This document shows positions 1 through 6,840 of a stretch of DNA of 18,634 nucleotides, piece after piece (positions within the stretch are counted from its first letter, which is position 1; each line of letters begins with the position of its first letter). Source of the DNA: Candidatus Acidiferrum typicum (GTDB lineage: Bacteria > Acidobacteriota > Terriglobia > Acidiferrales > UBA7541). The position numbers and the translations under genes were made by a program. Under the pieces are notes generated by a model. That model was not told the DNA's origin. It saw only the letters and a program-made list of their open reading frames with translations, and did not search any database. The stretch is from contig DLMH01000042.1 of assembly GCA_002478115.1 (NCBI GenBank), positions 1-18,634 of the forward strand, given 5' to 3'.

Positions 1-22
1 GAAACAACCGGATAAGCATGAG
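1..22. repeat. Left copy of a 22-bp terminal inverted repeat
   Basis: The first 22 bases are the exact reverse complement of the last 22 bases of the window (18613-18634); identity stops at base 23. The repeat reaches into the first codons of the truncated epimerase gene. A perfect inverted match of both extreme ends is more typical of an assembly fold-back or shared graph node than of a biological terminus, because the first gene is clearly cut. Confidence 0.9.
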
Positions 23-995
23 GAAGCTAGCCGCGCAGCGCGGCATTGAGGTCACGCTCCTCACGCGGGGGCGCCACGAAGCCACCGTTCCTCCTGGGGT
101 TACAGTCGTCAACATGGACATTCAAGACAAGGCGGCCGCGGCTCGCGCGTTCGCGGGCGCGTCGTTCGACGCCGTGGTGGATTGGATTGCGTTTGTCCCG
201 GCGGACATAGAGCGCGACTTGGAGCTTTTCTCGGGACACACGAGGCAGTTCATTTTCATCAGCTCGACTAGCGCGTATCAAAAACCCGGCACGCACTACC
301 TGATTACAGAGTCCACGCCGCTCGCAAATCCTTACTGGGATTACTCGCGCAATAAGTTTGCCTGCGAAGAGCGATTAATGAAAGCGTATCGCGAGACTGG
401 CTTTCCGGTGACGATCATTCGGCCCTCGCTCACCTATGGCGACACGCAGATCCCGCTCGTGCTCAATAGTTGGGAGAAGCCGTACACCATCATTGACCGC
501 ATGCTCCAGGGGAAGAAAGTTGTGGTGCCGGGAGACGGCTCGTCACTCTGGGTGATCACGCACAACAGCGATTTCGCCAAGGGACTTGTGGGATTGCTGG
601 GACAGTCGCAAGCGATTGGCCACGCGTTTCACATCACTTCGGAGGAAGTGATGACCTGGGACCAGTGGTATCGGATCGTGGGTGACGCCATCGGCGTAGA
701 ACCGCGGATCGTTCACATCCCCTCTGATTTCCTCATCGCTTGCATGCCGGAACTCCAAGGCACCCTGATCGGGGACAAGTCGGTGAGCGTCGTATTCGAC
801 AACACCAAGATCAAGCGCTTCGTCCCCGGCTATTGCGCGACAACCACTTTCGCCCAGGGCATTCGCCAAACCCTGGCTTGGTTTAACGCGGACCCGTCTC
901 GAAAACAAATTGACGCAACTCTGAACGCGGCTCTGGACAAGGTAATCGACGCCTACGAGAAGGGCCTCCGCGACGCCGCCGCCAGTTTCCGGTAG
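3..995 (+). CDS. NAD-dependent epimerase/dehydratase (SDR family), 5'-truncated
   Basis: Extended short-chain dehydrogenase/reductase that probably acts on a nucleotide-sugar or similar substrate with NAD(P); the exact substrate cannot be told. Visible are the second Rossmann strand ending in EVTLLTRGR, the FISSTSAY strand, the catalytic YSRNK (YxxxK) and a substrate-binding C-terminal half rich in Trp and aromatics. The N-terminal GxxGxxG nucleotide-binding loop is missing, so the gene starts outside the window. The frame is open to the left edge; the ATG at 18 is an internal Met, not a plausible start. Residues before it (NNRIS) fit the family poorly: they leave about two residues too few between the expected loop and the RG-EVT strand, which adds doubt about the first ~20 bases. 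It is convergent with the nrdJ operon. Family assignment is firm, substrate unknown. Confidence 0.85.
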   Translation, partial: NNRISMRKLAAQRGIEVTLLTRGRHEATVPPGVTVVNMDIQDKAAAARAFAGASFDAVVDWIAFVPADIERDLELFSGHTRQFIFISSTSAYQKPGTHYLITESTPLANPYWDYSRNKFACEERLMKAYRETGFPVTIIRPSLTYGDTQIPLVLNSWEKPYTIIDRMLQGKKVVVPGDGSSLWVITHNSDFAKGLVGLLGQSQAIGHAFHITSEEVMTWDQWYRIVGDAIGVEPRIVHIPSDFLIACMPELQGTLIGDKSVSVVFDNTKIKRFVPGYCATTTFAQGIRQTLAWFNADPSRKQIDATLNAALDKVIDAYEKGLRDAAASFR

Positions 996-1059
996 TCCTC
1001 TCGATTGCCCCAACACCTCGTGCCGTTGATTTCACATGGTCAGTGGCCTGCAGGAATTC

Positions 1060-1101
1060 GGGTGCCCCAGGTTTGATTTTCTACCTGGGTCTTGGGGTTT
1101 C
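1060..1101. repeat. 42-bp direct repeat, copy 1, with internal hairpin
   Basis: Identical over 42 bases to 1194-1235. Each copy contains a 7-bp stem (CCCAGGT / ACCTGGG, loop of 10). It lies in the intergenic tract between convergent genes together with further hairpins. Confidence 0.9.
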
Positions 1102-1148
1102 CGCCGGGCGGCACACCCTTGACCCGCTGGGGTAACTCCGGGTGGCCT

Positions 1149-1177
1149 ACCCTTGCGCTTTTGGTTTTTGCAAGGGT
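1149..1177. repeat. Hairpin between the two 42-bp repeats
   Basis: Perfect 8-bp stem ACCCTTGC / GCAAGGGT around a T-rich loop of 13. It forms part of the mosaic palindromic block 1060-1283. Confidence 0.75.
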
Positions 1178-1193
1178 GGGACGCTCTTCTCTT

Positions 1194-1235
1194 GGGTGCC
1201 CCAGGTTTGATTTTCTACCTGGGTCTTGGGGTTTC
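1194..1235. repeat. 42-bp direct repeat, copy 2
   Basis: Exact second copy of 1060-1101; the copies start 134 bp apart in the same orientation. No ORF reads convincingly through them. Confidence 0.9.
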
Positions 1236-1251
1236 TTGCGGCTCCCAAAAA

Positions 1252-1283
1252 CAAAAGCCGGAGCAGTTCTGCCCCGGCTTTTG
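1252..1283 (-). terminator. Intrinsic terminator of the nrdJ operon
   Basis: Perfect 10-bp stem CAAAAGCCGG / CCGGCTTTTG with a 12-nt loop. On the minus strand the second arm runs into TTTTGTTTTTGGG, a U-rich tail, and it lies 20 bp past the stop of the last gene of the operon. It sits between convergent genes and could also slow plus-strand transcription of the epimerase gene. Confidence 0.8.
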
Positions 1284-1303
1284 CAAAGTGTTCTTGAGCT
1301 GCC

Positions 1304-1642
1304 CTACGTTTCTACCAACCCCTTCTCCAGCATCTCTTCGTCGCTCAGCCACAGGTCCGGAATATTCGCCGAACCCAGCCGCAGGATATCCTCGAGCGCG
1401 CCGCGCACTTCCCGCAGCCGGAAATCCACGCCGATTTTCCCCAACAAATCGATCAGGGACTGCGCTCCCTCCGCCAGCATCGCGCGCGGCCGCGTCCCCA
1501 CCTTGTCCAGCCGGTGATAGGTCACGATGTAGAAGGCGTTGAGCCCTCCGCCGTGTCTCACGATGTGCAGGAATCCCCGCGCCTTGGGTTGATTCGACGC
1601 CAGTTTTGCGGCTAATGCGGTTCCGGTTGGGAGTGCGCTCAT
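1304..1642 (-). CDS. Conserved small protein downstream of nrdJ, function unknown
   Basis: A 112-residue soluble protein with no signal peptide, membrane segment or cysteine cluster. The ATG at 1642 has a good Shine-Dalgarno (AAGGAG, about 8 nt upstream). It follows nrdJ by only 29 bp on the same strand and ends just before a terminator, so it is the last gene of a two-gene operon. The middle (GFLHIVRHGGGLNAFYIVTY) looks like strand-turn-strand and the C-terminal half is helical and acidic. I do not recognise a named family. Position suggests a role linked to ribonucleotide reduction, but that is inference from context only. Confidence 0.75.
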   Translation of the reverse strand: MSALPTGTALAAKLASNQPKARGFLHIVRHGGGLNAFYIVTYHRLDKVGTRPRAMLAEGAQSLIDLLGKIGVDFRLREVRGALEDILRLGSANIPDLWLSDEEMLEKGLVET

Positions 1643-1671
1643 GGCGTCTTCTCCTTTTTCCTGTTACCGCT

Positions 1672-4461
1672 TCAACTGCAGCCGCTCGTACTGCCGCAGT
1701 TCTCGCACTTGTAGCACGCTCCGTTCGGCACCATCAGCATGCCGCACTCGGAGCAGGTTGGCGCACCCTCGTGCGCGTCCCGCGGCGAGTAGCTCATCGG
1801 CTCGCTCGTCCGCGGCGGCACCGCCGTCGCCGCCGTAACGGAGGTGTTGTGCGTTCCACCAAAACCTACCCTGTCCCCTCCGGTCACTCCGTTCAGCTTC
1901 AGGTAGTCCGCCGAAATGAACTTTCCACCCAGCCACCGCGCGATGTAGTCCAGCACCGACGTGGCGAACCGGATGTTCGGATTCGCCGTGATGCCGCTCG
2001 GTTCAAACCGCGTATTCACCAGCTTGTCCACGAATACCTTCAGTGGCACGCCATATTGCAGGCCCAGCGAAATCGTCAACGCCAATCCGTCCATCACGCC
2101 CGATAGCGTCGAGCCTTCCTTGGCCATCTTGATGAAGAGTTCACCCACTCTCTCGTCGGGATACATACCCACGGTAATGTACCCTTCGTGGCCGCCCACG
2201 CTGAACTTGTGCGTCACGGAGTCGCGTTCCACGGGCATCTTCTCCCGCTGCATCCGCGGAAACATTTCTCGTTGTTCCGGTTCCACCACCGCCGCCTCCA
2301 CCTTCTTTTCTTCCTTTTTCCCTGCGGCGCTAAGCGGCTGCGACCTCTTGGAATTGTCGCGGTAAACCGCCACGGCCTTCAGCCCCAGCTTCCACGATTC
2401 AATATAAGCCTTCATGATGTCTTCGAGCGTCGATTCTTCCGGCATGTTGATCGTCTTGCTGATCGCCCCCGAAAGGAACGGCTGCGCCGCCGCCATCATT
2501 TTCACGTGGCCCGTCCACGCGATCGAACGGCCCCCGCCGGCCGGCGCCAGCGAGCAATCGAATACCCGCACGTGCTCTTCCTTCAAGTACGGCGCCCCGT
2601 CAATCTTCCCGTTTTTATCAATGTGGCTCACGATTTCGCTGGTCTGCTCCGGCGTGTACCCCAGCCTCATCAGCGCCTCGGGCACCGTGTTGTTCACGAT
2701 CTTGATCACGCCGCCGCCCACCAGCTTCTTCATCTTCACCAGCGCCAGGTCCGGCTCGATTCCCGTCGTGTCGCAATCCATCATGAACCCGATCGTGCCC
2801 GTCGGCGCCAGCACCGTCACCTGGGAGTTCTTGTAGCCATGCTTCTCGCCCAGTTCCAGCGCGTCGTCCCACGCTTCCTGTGCGCCCATAAACAGCTCAG
2901 GCAGCACGTGCTCTGGCTTGATCCCGCACATTGAGTTGCGGTGCATCCGGATCACTTCCAGCATCGGTTCCCGGTTCACCGCGTAGCCCGGGAAGGGTCC
3001 CATTCTTTCCGCCACGCGTGCCGACTGCGCGTACGCCTCGCCGCACATCAGCGCGGTCACCGCCGCCGCCACGTTGCGTCCCTCATCCGAATCGTACGGC
3101 AGCGCCATGGACATCAGCAGCGCGCCCAAATTTGCGTACCCCAGCCCCAGCGGCCGGAAGTTGTGCGAGTTTTCCCCGATCTTCGGCGTCGGGTAGCTGG
3201 CGTTGTCCACCAGGATTTCCTGCGCCGTAATGGTCACGTCCACCGCGTGCCGGAACGCTTCCACGTCAAACTGCCCGTTCCCCGCCGTGTACTTCACCAA
3301 ATTCAGCGAAGCCAGGTTGCACGCCGTGTCGTCCAGGAACATGTACTCGCTGCAGGGATTGCTGGCATTAATCCGCGCCGTGTTCTTGCACGTGTGCCAG
3401 CGGTTCACTGTCGTGTCGTATTGCATTCCCGGGTCGCCACAGTGCCACGTGGAATCTGCAATCTTGCACAGAAGCTCCCTGGCGCTGTACTTATCGTTTG
3501 GCTGCCCGTCAGTGACGTTCTTCGTCCACCAGTCGCGGTCCTCTTCCACCGCGCGCATGAATTCATCCGTCACGCGCACCGAGTGATTGGCGTTCTGGAA
3601 GAAAATCGAGCTGTACGCTTCGCCGTCGATCGCGCTGTTATAACCCTGCTCGATCAGCACGTGCGCCTTCTTCTCTTCTTTCACCTTGCACTCGATAAAT
3701 TCCATGATGTCCGGGTGGTCCACGTTCAGGATCACCATCTTCGCCGCGCGCCGCGTCTTCCCGCCGCTCTTGATCACGCCCGCGAAGGCGTCAAATCCCT
3801 TCATGAAGCTGACCGGTCCCGACGCGATCCCTCCGCCCGATAGCGCTTCTTTGCTCCCGCGCAACGCCGAAAAATTCGTGCCCGTTCCCGAGCCCCACTT
3901 GAACAGCATCCCCTCGGTCCGCGTCAGTCGCATGATCGATTCCATGTCGTCCTGCACGGAGTTGATGAAACACGCCGAGCACTGCGGCTTCGCCTGCACG
4001 CCCACGTTGAACCACACCGGCGAATTGAAGCTCATCTTCTGCTCGACCAGCAGGTGCGTCAGTTCGTCCCGGAAGGCGTCGCGCGACGCCGTGTCCGCAA
4101 AATATCCGCCCTCTTCGCCCCACCGCACTACCGTCTTCACCACGCGGCTGATCAGTTGCCGCACCGAGCTTTCCCGCTCCGGCGTCTCATGCTTCCCGTG
4201 GAAATACTTGCTGGCCACGATGTTCGTCGCCGTCTGCGACCAGCCCTTCGGCACCTCGACGTCTTCCTGCTTGAAGATCGCCACGCCCTTCTCGTTGCTG
4301 ATCAGCGCCGTGCGCTTCTCCCATTCCACGTTGTCGAACGGGGCAGTTCTTCCGTCGGTGAAGTAACGCTCAAACCTCAAGCCGCTCTTCGTGCCTGCGC
4401 TCTTCGTCGCGCTCGCCGTTTCCACCGCTTTGCCATTTAATGCTGGCTTCACCGTTGCCAT
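1672..4461 (-). CDS. nrdJ: Adenosylcobalamin-dependent (class II) ribonucleoside-diphosphate reductase
   Basis: Reduces ribonucleotides to deoxyribonucleotides with a thiyl radical generated from adenosylcobalamin, oxygen-independently, in the cytoplasm. The 929-aa product has the RNR barrel motifs: FNSPVWFNVG, the first redox cysteine in SACFINS (C164), GSGTGTNFS, then N368-P-C370-S-E372 with C381 eleven residues on. This matches the N/C/E catalytic triad and paired cysteine spacing of the Lactobacillus class II enzyme. APTGTIGFMMDCDTTGIEPD follows near the middle of the protein. The C-terminus carries a CxxC...CxxC zinc-ribbon-like tail ending GCS, usual for this subfamily and thought to re-reduce the active site. 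No N-terminal ATP-cone is seen. Start ATG 4461 has GGGAGGA about 6 nt upstream. It has its own strong promoter and a ~350-nt structured leader, and is followed after 29 bp by a small gene. Identification is firm. Confidence 0.97.
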   Translation of the reverse strand: MATVKPALNGKAVETASATKSAGTKSGLRFERYFTDGRTAPFDNVEWEKRTALISNEKGVAIFKQEDVEVPKGWSQTATNIVASKYFHGKHETPERESSVRQLISRVVKTVVRWGEEGGYFADTASRDAFRDELTHLLVEQKMSFNSPVWFNVGVQAKPQCSACFINSVQDDMESIMRLTRTEGMLFKWGSGTGTNFSALRGSKEALSGGGIASGPVSFMKGFDAFAGVIKSGGKTRRAAKMVILNVDHPDIMEFIECKVKEEKKAHVLIEQGYNSAIDGEAYSSIFFQNANHSVRVTDEFMRAVEEDRDWWTKNVTDGQPNDKYSARELLCKIADSTWHCGDPGMQYDTTVNRWHTCKNTARINASNPCSEYMFLDDTACNLASLNLVKYTAGNGQFDVEAFRHAVDVTITAQEILVDNASYPTPKIGENSHNFRPLGLGYANLGALLMSMALPYDSDEGRNVAAAVTALMCGEAYAQSARVAERMGPFPGYAVNREPMLEVIRMHRNSMCGIKPEHVLPELFMGAQEAWDDALELGEKHGYKNSQVTVLAPTGTIGFMMDCDTTGIEPDLALVKMKKLVGGGVIKIVNNTVPEALMRLGYTPEQTSEIVSHIDKNGKIDGAPYLKEEHVRVFDCSLAPAGGGRSIAWTGHVKMMAAAQPFLSGAISKTINMPEESTLEDIMKAYIESWKLGLKAVAVYRDNSKRSQPLSAAGKKEEKKVEAAVVEPEQREMFPRMQREKMPVERDSVTHKFSVGGHEGYITVGMYPDERVGELFIKMAKEGSTLSGVMDGLALTISLGLQYGVPLKVFVDKLVNTRFEPSGITANPNIRFATSVLDYIARWLGGKFISADYLKLNGVTGGDRVGFGGTHNTSVTAATAVPPRTSEPMSYSPRDAHEGAPTCSECGMLMVPNGACYKCENCGSTSGCS

Positions 4462-4466
4462 CCAAG

Positions 4467-4507
4467 TTCCTCCCCGCTGCAGGTTCCCGTGTTCCAGCGG
4501 GGAACCT
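4467..4507 (-). promoter_or_regulatory. Two mutually exclusive hairpins over the nrdJ ribosome binding site
   Basis: Read on the minus strand just before nrdJ, helix A pairs 4507-4500 with 4488-4481 (AGGTTCCC / GGGAACCT, 8 bp, 11-nt loop). Helix B pairs 4503-4495 with 4479-4471 (9 bp, including CCCCGCTG / CAGCGGGG). They share bases 4500-4503, so both cannot form fully. Helix B buries the GGGGA part of the Shine-Dalgarno, helix A leaves it free. The arm order A-B-A-B would also allow a trimmed H-type pseudoknot. This is the architecture of a translational switch; the ligand or trigger is unknown. Confidence 0.6.
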
Positions 4508-4569
4508 CTCTATTTTACTCCCCTGTTCGACAGGGCGTCGCGCGCCACTTCCGTGGTCGCGCCACTCAA

Positions 4570-4803
4570 TTCCAGGTTTCGTGGAAGACGCTGCCTGGGA
4601 AAAACATAAAAAAGCGAATGCGCTGCCCGGTGCCGGTGTTTTCCACACGGCCGAACAGCTCACCCCGCGCCTTACGGAACTGCGCGGAGCCTTCTCTTCG
4701 CGCTCGTTGTTTTACGGTGATCCCGGGCTGCTTTCGTGGGTCAAATGCCGGACCAAGGCAACTCCCCGACTCTGGTCCGTCTGGCGCTTCCACGTCCCCC
4801 GAA
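4570..4803 (-). ncRNA. Structured leader or independent ncRNA upstream of nrdJ (candidate)
   Basis: The transcript from the promoter at 4815-4843 would begin near 4808. Its first bases pair with bases ~220 nt downstream: CGTGGAAG (4794-4787) with CTTCCACG (4587-4580), extended outward past a 3x3 internal loop by six further pairs (4803-4798 with 4576-4571). Inside lie a CGGACCA / TGGTCCG hairpin (4779-4749), a GCGCG / CGCGC hairpin (4703-4682) and a GCCGTGT / ACACCGGC hairpin with one bulge. A long closing stem around a partly open interior resembles the overall plan of 6S RNA, but I see no sequence match that would justify that name. No cobalamin-riboswitch B12 box was found. Confidence 0.45.
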
Positions 4804-4814
4804 TCTGGAAGTGC

Positions 4815-4843
4815 AGTATTGTCCCGCGCGCGGGTGCTGTCAA
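4815..4843 (-). promoter_or_regulatory. Sigma-70-type promoter for the nrdJ leader/operon
   Basis: On the minus strand there is a perfect -35 TTGACA (4843-4838), a 17-nt spacer and a -10 AATACT (4820-4815, 4 of 6). The predicted start near 4808 falls at the outer base of the long closing stem described at 4570-4803. The leader before the nrdJ ATG would be about 350 nt. Confidence 0.65.
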
Positions 4844-4976
4844 GAGAAAATCGCTAAATCTGGATAACTTTTTCTTTACATGCCTATATCTTGTGGTGAG
4901 GTTCCCTGCGTGGCCTTCTCATTTTCTTCTTCTTCCGCCACTTTCTTTTCCCTAAACTCTTTGCGTGCAGCTCTCT

Positions 4977-5585
4977 ATGCGCCTATTTTTGTTTCTGCTC
5001 GCCGCTCTCTGTTTCGCTTTGGCTCCAATCCTCGCTCTCGCGCAATTTCCTGCGTCGGCGTCTGCATCGCCTGGATTCGCCGAGAAAATCTCTCTCAATG
5101 GTATTCACGACGCCGGAAAAGTCTCCGATCAGCTTTTTCGCGGCGCGCAGCCCACGCTTTCTTCACTTCCGCAACTCCAGACTCTCGGCATCACCACCAT
5201 CGTCGACCTCCGCCGCGAATCGCCGCAGACCCGCGAAAAGGAACGGCACCGCGCGGAATCCCTCGGTTTGCGCTTTGTGCACATTCCCGTCGGCGGCTTC
5301 TCCAATCCTACTTCCGCACAGCTCGCGCAATTCTTCTCGCTCTTCCGCGAAACCCCTCCGCAAAAAATCTTTGTCCATTGCGAATTCGGCGAAGACCGCA
5401 CCGGCGTCTTCATCGCTTCCTATCGCATCGCCTTTCAGCACTGGACCGCCGAGCAAGCCCTCGCGGAGATGTACGCCTTTGGCTTCCGTGGCTTTTGGCA
5501 TCCCGCCATGATCACTTTCGTCCGCGCTTTCCCGGCTCGCTTGCAATCCGATCCCACCCTCAAAGCCGCTCTCTCCGCGCCCTAG
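4977..5585 (+). CDS. Exported tyrosine/dual-specificity-type phosphatase
   Basis: A 202-aa protein with a signal peptide (MRLFLFLLAALCFALAPILA, cleavage probably after ALA near residue 22). The catalytic P-loop is HCEFGEDRTG, i.e. the CX5R motif of cysteine-based phosphatases with nucleophile C135 and R141. Earlier, LFRGAQPT and ITTIVDLRRES are typical of the small DSP-like bacterial family. It should dephosphorylate a phosphoester outside the cytoplasm; the substrate is unknown. ATG 4977 is preferred over GTG 4965 because the signal peptide begins there; no clear Shine-Dalgarno is seen for either. A kinase gene follows 158 bp later on the same strand, but the phosphatase is exported while the kinase is cytosolic, so they need not be partners. 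Confidence 0.85.
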   Translation: MRLFLFLLAALCFALAPILALAQFPASASASPGFAEKISLNGIHDAGKVSDQLFRGAQPTLSSLPQLQTLGITTIVDLRRESPQTREKERHRAESLGLRFVHIPVGGFSNPTSAQLAQFFSLFRETPPQKIFVHCEFGEDRTGVFIASYRIAFQHWTAEQALAEMYAFGFRGFWHPAMITFVRAFPARLQSDPTLKAALSAP

Positions 5586-5743
5586 CCGCCTGCCGCTCCA
5601 GCCAGCCCGCCAAATCTCCTCGCGCCTTACCCTGTCCCACCCAGTACTTTCGTACTCTTCTCCTCGTGACTCCTGCTTCATATCCTTCTCGCACCCCTTC
5701 CTCTACCATTTCTCTGGTGGCATTGGGTCAGAGTTTCCGCAGC

Positions 5744-6631
5744 ATGGAGAGGATTGCCTTGCAAGTCGGCCGCTATCAGGTTCTCGAGTCCATCGGCACT
5801 GGCGCCCACAGCCGCGTCGTTCGCGGCTACGATCCCCTGATCGACCGCCCCGTCGCCATCAAGCTCTTCTCCCCCGAGCTCGCCCGTGGCGAGGCCCGCG
5901 CGCGTTTCCTTCGCGAAGCCCGCGTGGTCGGCAAGCTCTCTCATCCCTTTATCGTCACCCTGCATGACATGGGCATCGAGGAATCCACCTCCACGCCGTA
6001 TCTCGTCATGGAGCTGGTCGAAGGCCAGCCGCTGGAAAAGCTGCTCAACAAGGGCAGCGTCCCCTTCCCCACCGCCTGCGCCTGGGTCGCGGAAGTTGCC
6101 GTTGCCCTGCACGTCGCGCATCGCCGCGGCGTCATCCATGGCGACGTCAAGCCCGCCAACATTCTCATCACCGAGGAATCCCACACCAAGCTCACGGACT
6201 TCGGCATGGCCCGCCTCGCCAGCCACGACAAAATGGATACCTCGCTTTTCGGCACGCCCGCCTACTGGTGCCCGGAGCAGATCATCGGCCGCGCTCAGGA
6301 TGCGCGCTCCGACATTTTCTCCCTCGGCGTGGTGCTCTATGAAGCGCTCACCGGCGTTTCCCCGTTTTCCGGCGAATCCCTCCAGGCTGTCTGCAACCAC
6401 GTTCTTTCGTCTTCGCCGCAGCCCCCCTCGCGCAGCAATCCTTCCATTCCCACTCCCCTGGACGACCTCGTCGCCGCCTGCTTGGCCAAGGATCCCGACC
6501 AGCGCATCGACTCCGCCCAAGACCTCGCCGAGCAGCTCTACCCCCTCGCGCGCCGCAAGCTCCAGCCGCAATCCATCGCCCCCCAGTCCACCCTCCGCAC
6601 CCGCGCCGCCCGCTTCCTTCGCTCCGCCTAA
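5744..6631 (+). CDS. Serine/threonine protein kinase, single catalytic domain
   Basis: A 295-aa Hanks-type kinase that is little more than the catalytic domain: glycine-rich loop GTGAHSRV, VAIK lysine K40, alphaC FLREARVV, catalytic loop HGDVKPANIL (H132-G133-D134), DFGMA (D152), GTPAYWCPEQ (C176-P177-E178), then DIFSLGVVLYEALTG and the closing LAKDPDQRIDSA (Arg of subdomain XI). Two hallmark triplets deviate: HRD is HGD, making it a non-RD kinase, and APE is CPE. All residues needed for ATP/Mg binding and phosphotransfer remain, so it is probably active but not controlled by activation-loop phosphorylation through the usual Arg. No membrane segment or PASTA/WD/TPR sensor is fused. ATG 5744 begins just before the domain; in-frame GTG 5717 is an alternative and neither has a clear ribosome site. 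Unlike many relatives it stands alone. Confidence 0.9.
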   Translation: MERIALQVGRYQVLESIGTGAHSRVVRGYDPLIDRPVAIKLFSPELARGEARARFLREARVVGKLSHPFIVTLHDMGIEESTSTPYLVMELVEGQPLEKLLNKGSVPFPTACAWVAEVAVALHVAHRRGVIHGDVKPANILITEESHTKLTDFGMARLASHDKMDTSLFGTPAYWCPEQIIGRAQDARSDIFSLGVVLYEALTGVSPFSGESLQAVCNHVLSSSPQPPSRSNPSIPTPLDDLVAACLAKDPDQRIDSAQDLAEQLYPLARRKLQPQSIAPQSTLRTRAARFLRSA

Positions 6632-6644
6632 TTGCTTCTTTTCC

Positions 6645-6718
6645 TTTGTAGTGGCCAGCCTTCAGGCTGGTTCTTCCTTTTCTCCTGCCTTTGTAGCGGC
6701 CGCCTTCTGAGGCGGGCC
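6645..6718. repeat. Two palindromic repeat units (types A and B) after the kinase gene
   Basis: Unit A (6645-6685) holds the hairpin CCAGCC-ttca-GGCTGG, preceded by TTTGTAGTGG and followed by a T/C-rich tail ending TTTTCTCC. Unit B (6690-6718) holds GGCCGCC-ttctga-GGCGGGCC, preceded by TTTGTAGC. Related copies occur at 7696, 7948, 7990, 8036 and, inverted, 13188. They resemble REP-type elements; no transposase for them is in the window. Confidence 0.85.
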
Positions 6719-6792
6719 GAAATGGTAATGTCGGCGCGCCGTGAGGACACCGTCCCGTCTCTTCCCGCGAACTCCCCACACACTCCCCCTCC

Positions 6793-6840
6793 TTGACACC
6801 CTTTCCCACCTGATCAACTATCCTGATCGATCAACACTCC
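6793..6840 (+). promoter_or_regulatory. Promoter region of the methyltransferase gene with three GATC sites
   Basis: A perfect -35 TTGACA lies at 6793-6798; possible -10s are AACTAT after 17 nt or TATCCT after 20 nt, both weak. Three GATC tetramers at 6812, 6825 and 6829 (two fused as GATCGATC) fill the space between the -10 region and the ATG at 6841. No Shine-Dalgarno is evident, so the message may have a very short leader. For a gene whose relatives methylate GATC this suggests methylation feedback on its own promoter (inference). Confidence 0.5.

Noticed and set aside
1060..1235. CRISPR-like array
   Set aside because: Only two copies, 42 bp long with a 92-bp interval holding another hairpin; no cas genes and no regular spacing.
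1606..4440. Several long plus-strand open frames opposite nrdJ
   Set aside because: Arg/His/Pro-rich translations without motifs; they are antisense shadows of a GC-rich gene.
4461..4815. Cobalamin riboswitch before the B12-dependent reductase
   Set aside because: Expected from function, but neither the B12 box nor the conserved core strings could be found on the minus strand.
4881..4896. NrdR-box-like sequence upstream of the nrdJ promoter
   Set aside because: On the minus strand it matches about 11 of 16 positions of the usual box, but one half is poor, no second box lies at the expected spacing, and it is upstream of the -35.
4880..5743. Long upstream extension of the kinase reading frame
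   Set aside because: It overlaps the phosphatase gene in another frame, its translation is Ser/Arg/Pro-rich filler, and the kinase domain starts at 5744.
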